This document shows, in pieces, positions 54,713 through 62,039 of a stretch of DNA of 64,000 nt. Made by a program: the position numbers and the translations under genes. The notes under the pieces are model-generated. The model worked only from the letters and a program-made list of their open reading frames with translations. It was not told where the DNA came from and searched no databases. Origin of the DNA: JBBSAT01 sp044223665 (GTDB taxonomy: Bacteria > Myxococcota_A > Polyangia > Polyangiales > Sandaracinaceae); the NCBI GenBank assembly GCA_044223665.1, contig JBGALT010000012.1, forward strand, positions 1 to 64,000, in the 5' to 3' direction. Each line of letters begins with the position of its first letter. Position 1 is the first letter of the stretch.

Positions 54713-56107
54713 ATGCAAGCGATCGACGTGATGCTCGCCGCCCTCGCGCGGCAGCTGCCCTCCGACGCGATTCTCACCGGGAGCGAGTGCGAGGGCTTCG
54801 CGGGCGACGAGAGCGACGTCGCGCCGCGCGTCCCCGACGCGGTGATCCGCGCCTCGAGCCGGGACGACGTGATCGCGACGCTGCGCCTCGCGCACGAGCA
54901 CCGCGTGCCCGTCACGCCGCGCGCGGCCGGCACCGGCAAGAGCGGCGGCTGCGTGCCGGTCGAGGGCGGCATCGTGCTCTCGATGGCGCGCCTGCGGGAC
55001 ATCGTCGAGGTGAGCACGGCCGACGCGGTCGCCGTCGTCGAGCCGGGCGCCGTGCTCGCGCACGTGCACGAGGCCGTGGAGAAAGAAGGTCTCTTCTACG
55101 CGCCCGATCCCAACAGCCTCACGGAGTGCACGATCGGCGGCAACGTCGCCGAGAACGCCGCCGGGCCGCGCACGATGAAGTACGGCGCGACGCGCGACTG
55201 GGTGATCGGCCTCGAGGTCGTCACGGGCGACGGCACGCCGCTCTCGCTCGGCACGCGCACGCACAAGGGCGTGACCGGCTACGACCTCTGCTCGCTCTTC
55301 GTCGGCAGCGAGGGCACGCTCGGCGTCGTGACGCGCGCCACGCTGCGCCTCGCCCCGAAGGCGCAGGCCATCGGCACGCTCGCGGCGATGCTGCGCTCGG
55401 CGCACGAGATCGGGCCCGCGGTGTCGGCGCTCGCGGCGCACGGCATCGACGCCCGCTGCGTGGAGCTCTTCGACGAGCGCACGCTCGCCTTCCTGCGCGC
55501 GGCGAGCCCCTTCCCCATCGGGCCCGAGATCCGCGCGCTCCTCCTCGTCGAGATCGACGGCGCGACCGAGGACGTCGAGCGCGGCATCGAGCGCGCCGGC
55601 AGCGTGCTCGACGATCGCGGCGCGGAGGTGCTCGTGGCCAAGCACGGCGGCGATCGCGAGAAGCTCTGGAGCGTGCGCCGCGAGCTCTCGCGCGCGCTGC
55701 GGCGGAGCGCGATGGGCAAGATCTCGGAGGACGTCGTCGTGCCGCGCAGCCAGCTCGGCGCGCTCATCGATCGCAGCGCCGCGATCGGCGAGGCGCATGG
55801 CCTGCGCGTCGCCTCTTACGGGCACGCGGGCGACGCGAACCTGCACGTGAACTTCCTCTGGGACACCGAAGCGCAGATCCCGCGCGTGAAGGACGCGATG
55901 CGCGATCTGTTCGCGTGCGTGATGGAGCTGCGCGGCACGCTGAGCGGCGAGCACGGTATCGGCGCCTCGAAGTCGGCGTTCGTCACCCAGGAGCAGTCGG
56001 CCGCGCTGATCGCGCACCAGGAGAAGGTGCGCGCCGTCTTCGACCCGCGTGGCATCCTCAACCCCGGCAAGATCTTCTCGAGGCCCGGAGCCCACCGCGC
56101 ATGCTGA
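54713..56107 (+). CDS. FAD-linked oxidase, GlcD / D-lactate dehydrogenase type
   Basis: A 464-residue flavoprotein of the vanillyl-alcohol-oxidase family. FAD-binding PCMH domain: VTPRAAGTGKSGGCVP near residue 63, IGGNVAENAAGPRTMKYGATRDWVIGLEVVTGDG near 140 and VGSEGTLGVVTRATLRL. The C-terminal substrate domain contains YGHAGDANLHVNF and GTLSGEHGIGASK, both typical of GlcD and D-2-hydroxyacid dehydrogenases, and ends RGILNPGKIF. It oxidises a D-2-hydroxy acid, possibly glycolate or D-lactate. No GlcE/GlcF subunits are nearby. It overlaps the carotenoid oxygenase gene by 7 bp. Confidence 0.9.
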   Translation: MQAIDVMLAALARQLPSDAILTGSECEGFAGDESDVAPRVPDAVIRASSRDDVIATLRLAHEHRVPVTPRAAGTGKSGGCVPVEGGIVLSMARLRDIVEVSTADAVAVVEPGAVLAHVHEAVEKEGLFYAPDPNSLTECTIGGNVAENAAGPRTMKYGATRDWVIGLEVVTGDGTPLSLGTRTHKGVTGYDLCSLFVGSEGTLGVVTRATLRLAPKAQAIGTLAAMLRSAHEIGPAVSALAAHGIDARCVELFDERTLAFLRAASPFPIGPEIRALLLVEIDGATEDVERGIERAGSVLDDRGAEVLVAKHGGDREKLWSVRRELSRALRRSAMGKISEDVVVPRSQLGALIDRSAAIGEAHGLRVASYGHAGDANLHVNFLWDTEAQIPRVKDAMRDLFACVMELRGTLSGEHGIGASKSAFVTQEQSAALIAHQEKVRAVFDPRGILNPGKIFSRPGAHRAC

Positions 56108-57528
56108 CCCACGATCCCCGAACGGCGAGCCAGGAGCGAGAGGCCGAGCGCGCGAGCCGGCCGCGGCCGAAGGGGCGCGGCGACATGCGCAGCATCGCGC
56201 GCGAGCACGGGTTTCTCCCGATGCGCGTGGAGGGCACCATCCCCGCCGGCCTCGAGGGCCTCCTCGTCCGCACCGGGCCCGGGCTCTACGAGGGCTTCGG
56301 CCAGCGCGTGAGCCACTCGTTCGAGGCCGACGGCGCGCTCACCGGCATCCGGCTGCGCGGCGGCCGCGCCGAGGGAGCGATCCGCCTCTGTCGCAGCGCC
56401 GGGCTCGACGCCGAGGAGCGCGCGGGCAGGCCCCTCTTCGGATCGCGCGCGCACCCGCTCGGGCGCCTGGTGCGCTCGCTCCGCCGCGACGTGAAGAACA
56501 CCGGCAACACCTCGGTGCTCGCCTGGCAGGAGCGCCTCTTCGCGCTCGTCGAGTCGAACAAGCCGCTCGAGATCGATCCCGCGACTCTCCGCACGATCGG
56601 CGAGACCGATCTCGGCGGCGCGATCACGGCCGCGTTCTCGGCGCACCCGCACCGCGTGGTGACGCGCAAGGCGGTCTACAACTTCGGCCTCGACTACGGG
56701 CCGCGCTCCAAGCTCGTGCTCTACGAGCTGCCCTTCGAGGGCCGCGCGCGCACGCTCACCACGATCCCGCTCTCGATGCCGGTGATGCTGCACGACTTCG
56801 CGGTCGGACCGCGCCACGCGGTGTTCTTCGTCTCGCCCGTGCGCATCGACATCCCGCGCGCGCTCCTCGGCATGCGCTCGTTCGGGCAGATCATCCGCTG
56901 GGAGCCGCGCCGCGGCACCGAGGTGATCGTGGTGCCGCTCGATGCGCCCGAGCGCGTCACGCGCTTCACGGTGCCGCCGTTCTTCCAGTGGCACTTCGCC
57001 GGCCTCACCGAGCGAGGGAACGAGCTGGTCGTGCACTACGTGCGCTACGACGACATGACGACCTTCGATCAGCTCGCGAGCACGGGCGTCACGCAGCCCG
57101 GGTACCTGCACGAGGCGGTCGTCGATCCGATCGCGCGCACCGTGCGCAGCGAGCAGGTCTGGGACGGGCCCGCCGAGTTCCCCGTGCTCGACCCGCGCCA
57201 CGAGGGATGCAGCTACCGCGAGCTCGTGGTGGTGAGCTCGAAGGAGAAGCGCGCCGCGCTCGCGCACGTCGATCTGAAGACACGCAAGACGCGGCTCGCC
57301 GTGTTCCCCGAGGAGCACGTGGTCTCCGAGGCCCTGCTGGTGCCGCGCGGGCCGAGCGCGCCCGAGGGCGAGGGCTGGGCGCTCACGCTCGTCTACGACG
57401 GCGCCGTCGGCACGAGCCACCTCGCGATCCTCGACACGGCGCGCTGGGAAGACGGGCCCATCGCCCGCTGCCACTTCGAGACGCACGTGCCGATGACCTT
57501 CCACGGCACCTGGCTGCCGGGACGGTGA
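56101..57528 (+). CDS. carotenoid cleavage oxygenase (RPE65 family)
   Basis: A 475-residue non-haem iron dioxygenase. The four iron-binding histidines of the seven-bladed propeller can be placed: SAHPHRV, VMLHDFAVGPRHAVFF, FFQWHFAGL and the last near the C-terminus in MTFHGTWLPGR. PAGLEGLLVRTGPGLYEG and FEADGALTGIRL are the family's N-terminal marks. Such enzymes split carotenoids, apocarotenoids or stilbene-type double bonds with oxygen. Its start overlaps the FAD oxidase gene, so both may work on one substrate, for example oxidation of the released product. No carotenoid synthesis gene is in the window. Confidence 0.9.
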   Translation: MLTHDPRTASQEREAERASRPRPKGRGDMRSIAREHGFLPMRVEGTIPAGLEGLLVRTGPGLYEGFGQRVSHSFEADGALTGIRLRGGRAEGAIRLCRSAGLDAEERAGRPLFGSRAHPLGRLVRSLRRDVKNTGNTSVLAWQERLFALVESNKPLEIDPATLRTIGETDLGGAITAAFSAHPHRVVTRKAVYNFGLDYGPRSKLVLYELPFEGRARTLTTIPLSMPVMLHDFAVGPRHAVFFVSPVRIDIPRALLGMRSFGQIIRWEPRRGTEVIVVPLDAPERVTRFTVPPFFQWHFAGLTERGNELVVHYVRYDDMTTFDQLASTGVTQPGYLHEAVVDPIARTVRSEQVWDGPAEFPVLDPRHEGCSYRELVVVSSKEKRAALAHVDLKTRKTRLAVFPEEHVVSEALLVPRGPSAPEGEGWALTLVYDGAVGTSHLAILDTARWEDGPIARCHFETHVPMTFHGTWLPGR

Positions 57529-57532
57529 GCCG

Positions 57533-58057
57533 TCACGCGATCGAGGGAATGACCTCGCGCACGAGCTCGGCGCCGCGGCGCTGCACGTAGGAGACGGCCG
57601 CGCTCATCCCGCAGTCGGCCGCGTCCATCGCCGCGGCTTGCACCAGCTGGAGCGGGACCATCGCCGCCTCGTCGGGCACCCCGCGGAGCGCGATCTCGAC
57701 CGCGACGAGCGCGGCCTGGTGCACCGGGTCGTGGCTCGCCTCGGCGCGAGCGCCGAGCTCCATCGCGACCGCTTCGCTCGGTGCGCGCAGCGCCGCGTCG
57801 ATGTGCGCGCGCTCCTCTCCGTCGAAGTGATCGAGCGCCAGGCGAGCGACGGCGCGCGCGGCCTCCACGACGCGCGCCGGCGGCACGCCCCGCCGGCGGG
57901 CGATGGCGATCATCCAGTCGGCCCGCGGGCAGCTCGTCCACAGCTGCTCCCAACCGTGCCCGGACTCGCGGGCCCACGCGACGACGTCGCGCTGCGCGCC
58001 CTCACTCTCGAGCCACTCTGCTGCGCTCTCGGTCACGGGTCCTCCGGGTGAATGCAT
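57533..58057 (-). CDS. hypothetical helical protein, 174 aa
   Basis: A soluble, alpha-helical protein with a Trp-rich N-terminal region (AEWLESEGAQRDVVAWARESGHGWEQLWTSCPRADWMIAIARRRG), where CPRADWMIAIA resembles a segment seen in putative immunity or cargo-type proteins of Actinobacteria and myxobacteria. The rest is a series of short helices with an AVEIALRGVPDEAAMVP segment. It ends 4 bp from the convergent carotenoid oxygenase stop. GTG 58036 is an alternative start. No function assigned. Confidence 0.62.
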   Translation of the reverse strand: MHSPGGPVTESAAEWLESEGAQRDVVAWARESGHGWEQLWTSCPRADWMIAIARRRGVPPARVVEAARAVARLALDHFDGEERAHIDAALRAPSEAVAMELGARAEASHDPVHQAALVAVEIALRGVPDEAAMVPLQLVQAAAMDAADCGMSAAVSYVQRRGAELVREVIPSIA

Positions 58058-58319
58058 GCGCCCCCCCAGCGTCCATCGAACGAGCCGACGACGCCAGACG
58101 AGTGAACGGACGGTCCGACCTCCGAGACCGGGAGTTCACGATCTCGCCCAGGCATCGGCTGAAACGCCGCAGATCGTGAGTGGAACGAACCTTGTTATCG
58201 CGCGCCGTGTCGTTCCCGACGTGACACCTCGCTCGGGGCGTCGCATAGCTCGCCGGGGCGCCGCCCTTGCCACGGACTTCCTTCCTTCCTCCGACCGAAC
58301 CGCCAGAAGCAGGATCCAC

Positions 58320-58973
58320 ATGACGAAGCGAATCGCGTTCTCCTTGCTCCTCGCCTCCGCGCTCACCGCGTGCGCCGGAGCGAGCCTGCACCGCTACCCC
58401 CACGAGACGACCCACATCCTGAGCCCGCTCACGGAAGGCGCCGTCCAGCCCAACGCGGTCCAGGTGCCTGCCGCTCAGATCGAGGCGCAGTACGGCGTGG
58501 CGCAGGGAACGCTCACCGACGAGGGCGTGCTCGTCGCGCTCGACAACGCGCAGATCTGCGTGCAGGTGACGGTGCGCAACATCGGTGAGGCCCGGAGCGG
58601 CCAGACGCCGCTCAGCGCCTACCGCGTCTTTCTCCGAGCGAACCAGAACGTGCGCGACGACGCGCAGGTCACGGGTGTGACGCAGTCGGTGATGACGGTC
58701 CCCGGGACGCGCCCGCGGGACGTGCAGACGGGCTACGAGACGTACTGCGGCGGCTACGACCGATACGGCAACTGCTACTCGTGGCAGACGCGCCCCACGT
58801 ACACGACGGTGTACGACCCGGCCGTCTACGACGTCGTGACGCAGACCGGCTCCGCCTGCTTCGTGAACAACGGCTACATCACCGAGGAGACGGACGAGAT
58901 GGAGGTCTACTTCGTCATGCCGGATCGCTCGGACGGCGTCGGCTTCGAGTGGCGCTTCGACATCGCGGAGTGA
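58320..58973 (+). CDS. lipoprotein, 217 aa
   Basis: ATG 58320 begins MTKRIAFSLLLASALTAC, a clear lipoprotein signal. The mature part is beta-rich, with a long central region containing GYETYCGGYDRYGNCYSWQTRPTYTTVYDPAVYDVV, a Tyr-rich stretch with two Cys, and a C-terminal strand pair. It is not a known family to me. The 262 bp before it (58058-58319) show no other gene and should hold its promoter. Confidence 0.72.
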   Translation: MTKRIAFSLLLASALTACAGASLHRYPHETTHILSPLTEGAVQPNAVQVPAAQIEAQYGVAQGTLTDEGVLVALDNAQICVQVTVRNIGEARSGQTPLSAYRVFLRANQNVRDDAQVTGVTQSVMTVPGTRPRDVQTGYETYCGGYDRYGNCYSWQTRPTYTTVYDPAVYDVVTQTGSACFVNNGYITEETDEMEVYFVMPDRSDGVGFEWRFDIAE

Positions 58974-59118
58974 CGCCCCGCGCCGGCGCCACCGAGCGAA
59001 GCCCCATCGCTGCCGAGGCGCGAGGCGCCGTCGAGAGCCTCCGGTCGAGGATCGATCGGAGGCTCTTCGCGTTCCGTCGCCGGCCCCGGCCCTCGCCGTT
59101 CGGCCCCGGCCTCGCCGA

Positions 59119-60729
59119 TCAGGTGCCGCCGCACCCGAAGGTGATCTGCGAGACCGCCATGCCGCGAACGATCGTGGCGCGGTAGAGCGGGCCGGCGCCG
59201 AGCGCGTCGATGCCGAACGCGGTCACGGGATCGCTGTCGGGCGAGGGCACGAGATCGAAGGGGTCGCCCGCGGGCGCGCCCTCGCGGAAGAGCCGCTGGA
59301 CGCTCAGCGCCATGCCGCTGCGCCACGCGACCAGCCACTCCTCGGTGCGCGGCTGCCAGGCGACCTGCACGAAGCGGCGCACGCGACCGGTGCCGAGGCC
59401 GGTGGTCGGCGTCGAGCTGCCGGTCACCGTGCTGCCGCTCCGCGTCAGCAGGCGAACGGTGATCGGCGTCTCGAGCGAGCAGCCATCGACGTACGAGAGG
59501 GCGATGGTGGTGGCCGCGCCGTCGGTCGGGCCGAGCGCGAGCCCCACGCCCGTACGCGGCATCCCGTCGGTGCCGGCAGGCTCGGTGTAGACGACGTCGT
59601 GGCCGCTGATCGTGAGCGTGGCCGGGTCCACGGTGACGAGGTGCACGTCCACGCTGCCGTCGGCCTTCGGGTACGCGACGAGGAACGCGTCGGAGAGCGC
59701 GAGCATCGCGGCCGGCCCGGTGTCCACGCTGTCGCCGAGCGTGATGACCTCGGTCCCCACGCGGTTGGGCGGCGTCCGCGCCAGGCGCGCCGCGGAGAGC
59801 GTGATGGTGCCGGCGGGCGCCGTGCCGCACGTGCGCTCGACCGATGCGCCCGGCATCCAGCTCACGAGCGTCAGACCGTTCGTGAGCGCGGCCAGCGCCG
59901 GCGCCGTGACCTGTTGGGACCCGGTGCACGCGGGGAGCAGCGTCTCGTCGCCCGTGCGCAGCATGACGGCGCTCGCTTCGCTCGGCAGCGAGAAGAGCGA
60001 CCACTGCTGACAGCCGGCCGACCCGCGCCGCGCCACCATCGCGTAGCTACCGGCGCTCACGGCCGTGATCGCGCCGTCGGCGTCCTGGAGGCTGATGGCG
60101 GCGCCCATCGCATCGCGGAACGTGAGATCGGCTGCCGCCGCGCTCGGGACGACCACGCGGTGGAACGTGAACGTCGAGCGCCAGAGGAGCATCGCGTCGT
60201 CGGAGTCGGGCTGCGACGCGAAGAGGCTGCGCGTCGAGGCGCCGATGGTGGCGAGCGAGGACGACATGATGGTCGTCTCGATGATCGACTCGTCGATCAC
60301 TCCGTCGCAGTCGTCGTCGGCGAGGTTGCACTGCTCGGGCGCGTCGGGCGTGTTGTTGCCGTCGGCGTCGTCGCAGTCCGGCGTCTGCCCCGGCTCGGCG
60401 CACATCATCGAGGGGGCTTCGTCTTGATCGTCGTCGCGCGGGAGGATCTCGCAGTGACGCGTCTGTTCGTTGCACTGCCAGGTGTGACAGGTGTCCTCGG
60501 GCGGTACGAGCGTGGCGAGGCTCGCGCAGTAGGCATCGAGGTCGGCGGGATCGGTGGCGCCGCGCACACAGTCGGCCTGCGGCAGGTTGTCGAGACCGAG
60601 CGCGCTGCACGCGGGCAGCACGAGAGCGAGGGCGAGCAGCGACGAGACGGCGAGCAAGGCGGATCCGGCCCGCTGCGGCAGCGACGCGCCGCGATCGCAG
60701 GCGCCCCGGACGGCGAGGAGGGAGCGCAT
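59119..60729 (-). CDS. lipoprotein, MopE-type DDCDG repeat and beta-propeller-like region
   Basis: A 536-residue lipoprotein (signal LALALVLPAC). After CNEQTRHCEILPRDDDQD comes an acidic stretch PDCDDADGNNTPDAPEQCNLADDDCDGVIDE, of the metal-binding MopE/DDCDG type common in myxobacterial surface proteins. The following ~370 residues have beta-blade-like segments (TLVSWMPGASV, AFLVAYPKADGSVDV, EWLVAWRSG). It is translationally coupled to the upstream PEGA/TPR gene: the stop and start overlap by one base (TGATG). Confidence 0.78.
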   Translation of the reverse strand: MRSLLAVRGACDRGASLPQRAGSALLAVSSLLALALVLPACSALGLDNLPQADCVRGATDPADLDAYCASLATLVPPEDTCHTWQCNEQTRHCEILPRDDDQDEAPSMMCAEPGQTPDCDDADGNNTPDAPEQCNLADDDCDGVIDESIIETTIMSSSLATIGASTRSLFASQPDSDDAMLLWRSTFTFHRVVVPSAAAADLTFRDAMGAAISLQDADGAITAVSAGSYAMVARRGSAGCQQWSLFSLPSEASAVMLRTGDETLLPACTGSQQVTAPALAALTNGLTLVSWMPGASVERTCGTAPAGTITLSAARLARTPPNRVGTEVITLGDSVDTGPAAMLALSDAFLVAYPKADGSVDVHLVTVDPATLTISGHDVVYTEPAGTDGMPRTGVGLALGPTDGAATTIALSYVDGCSLETPITVRLLTRSGSTVTGSSTPTTGLGTGRVRRFVQVAWQPRTEEWLVAWRSGMALSVQRLFREGAPAGDPFDLVPSPDSDPVTAFGIDALGAGPLYRATIVRGMAVSQITFGCGGT

Positions 60730-61805
60730 CAGAACGTCACCTCCACACCGTCACCGGTGAAGCGCGCCGAGGGGCCCTCGGTGACGGTGCGGCCGTCCTC
60801 GAGCGGGCCGCCATCGCTCCAGTCGGTGAGCACGCCGACGATGATGGTTCCGACGAGCAGCACGCCGCCGGCGATGAAGCCGATGTCGGCGACGAGCGCC
60901 GCGTCGCGGATCCCTCCGGTGTCGCGAGGCAGGCGCGGATCGCGCGAGGCCACCTGATCGTGCGTCACGAGCGCGCCGAGCCCGCCCGCCAGGCCCATCA
61001 CCCCGCACGCTGCCGTGAGCGCCACGCCGGTCCAGAAGACGGCCGGCGGAAGCGGATTGCGCGAGACGTGCACGTGCGTCTCCTCGATGTGCTGCTCGAT
61101 GTGCTCGTGCTGCTCGATGTGCTGCTCGATGTGCTGTTCGATGTGCTGCTCGGCTTGCTCGAGCGTGATCTCGACCCCACGCGTCTCGTGCGCGGCCACC
61201 TCGACCTCGACGCGCCCGGGCAGGTAGCCGGTCGCACGCACCTCGATCGCGTGTCGGCCTCCGGGGACGAGCACGTCGCCCGGCGCGGCGCCGACGATGC
61301 GGTCCCCGAGCCAGACGTCGGCGTGCTCGACGTTGACCGTCACGTGGATCGTGCCGAGCAGGTTGCGCAGCGCGCGGAGCGTCGCCTCCACGGTCGAGCG
61401 GTCCTCGGCGTCGGCGGGGGCCGTCTCGAGGTAGTGCTCGTACTGCTGCACCGCGAGGTCGTAGCGGTGCAGCTGCTCCTCGCACTGCGCGAGGTTGAAC
61501 AGCGTGTTGGGGCGCGGCACGAGCCGGTACGACGCATCGAACTCGGCGATGGCCGCCGCGCAGTCACCGTTGCGTGCCAGCGCGAGACCACTCGTGAAGC
61601 GATCCCGCGCCTCGGTCAGTGTCGCCTCGTCGGGCGTCGCTTGCGGCGGTGTCGCATCCGGGGGCGGAGGCGTCACCTGAGGCGTCGCGTCCTGCGCCCC
61701 GGCGATCGCGGGGAGGGCGGCGAATGCGACCCACGAGCCGAGGGCCAGAGCGCAGGCGAACGATCCGAGCGGTCGCTCGCGGGGCGCTGTACTGAGTCTC
61801 ACCAA
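60729..61805 (-). CDS. PEGA/TPR protein with a His-rich EQHI repeat
   Basis: A 358-residue exported protein. The start is TTG 61805 or GTG 61802; the signal peptide CALALGSWVAFAALPAIAGA follows. Residues ~60-140 are TPR-like (RDRFTSGLALARNGDCAAAIAEFDASYRLVPRPNTLFNLAQCEEQLHRYDLAVQQYEHYL); residues ~145-215 a PEGA domain (GTIHVTVNVEHADVWLGDRIVGAAPGDVLVPGGRHAIEVRATGYL). Then E-Q-H-I tetrapeptides repeat ~6 times, and two transmembrane helices close the protein. It is just upstream of, and coupled to, the 59119 lipoprotein gene and lies next to a kinase gene, as at 42.8-45.8 kb. Confidence 0.82.
   Translation of the reverse strand: MVRLSTAPRERPLGSFACALALGSWVAFAALPAIAGAQDATPQVTPPPPDATPPQATPDEATLTEARDRFTSGLALARNGDCAAAIAEFDASYRLVPRPNTLFNLAQCEEQLHRYDLAVQQYEHYLETAPADAEDRSTVEATLRALRNLLGTIHVTVNVEHADVWLGDRIVGAAPGDVLVPGGRHAIEVRATGYLPGRVEVEVAAHETRGVEITLEQAEQHIEQHIEQHIEQHEHIEQHIEETHVHVSRNPLPPAVFWTGVALTAACGVMGLAGGLGALVTHDQVASRDPRLPRDTGGIRDAALVADIGFIAGGVLLVGTIIVGVLTDWSDGGPLEDGRTVTEGPSARFTGDGVEVTF
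61084..61153 (-). repeat. 12-bp tandem repeat encoding EQHI
   Basis: Units of GATGTGCTGCTC on the plus strand, partly interrupted by a GTGCTCGTGCTGC variant, keep the frame of the PEGA/TPR gene and encode a His-rich tetrapeptide repeat. Confidence 0.85.
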
Positions 61806-61856
61806 GTCAGCTTCTCCAGGGCGTCAAAGGGCGCTCTCGAGCGCCGAGGTCGGTGC

Positions 61857-62039
61857 TCTAGAGCACCGATTCATTTGAGAGCGTCATGAAATCCGAGCAT
61901 TTCGCGTCAGGTCCGAGCGCGCCCGGAGTCGCGGAACGAGGCGTACTCGAAGTACGCCGCAGTGAGCAGCGAGGACGTAAGCCGGAGCTGGCGTGAAAGG
62001 CGCTGGATTTCATAGCGATTCAAATGGATCGGTGCTCTA
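61857..62039. mobile_element. fold-back element with CTAG ends (~183 bp)
   Basis: Left end CTAGAGCACCGATTCATTTG, right end (reverse complement) CTAGAGCACCGATCCATTTG; the inverted arms extend ~36 bp to GAAATCC. The interior has a GCGTACTCGAAGTACGCC palindrome seen in many bacterial fold-back repeats. It fills most of the gap between kinase and PEGA gene. Its right CTAG holds the TAG stop of the kinase gene (62037-62039). Confidence 0.75.
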
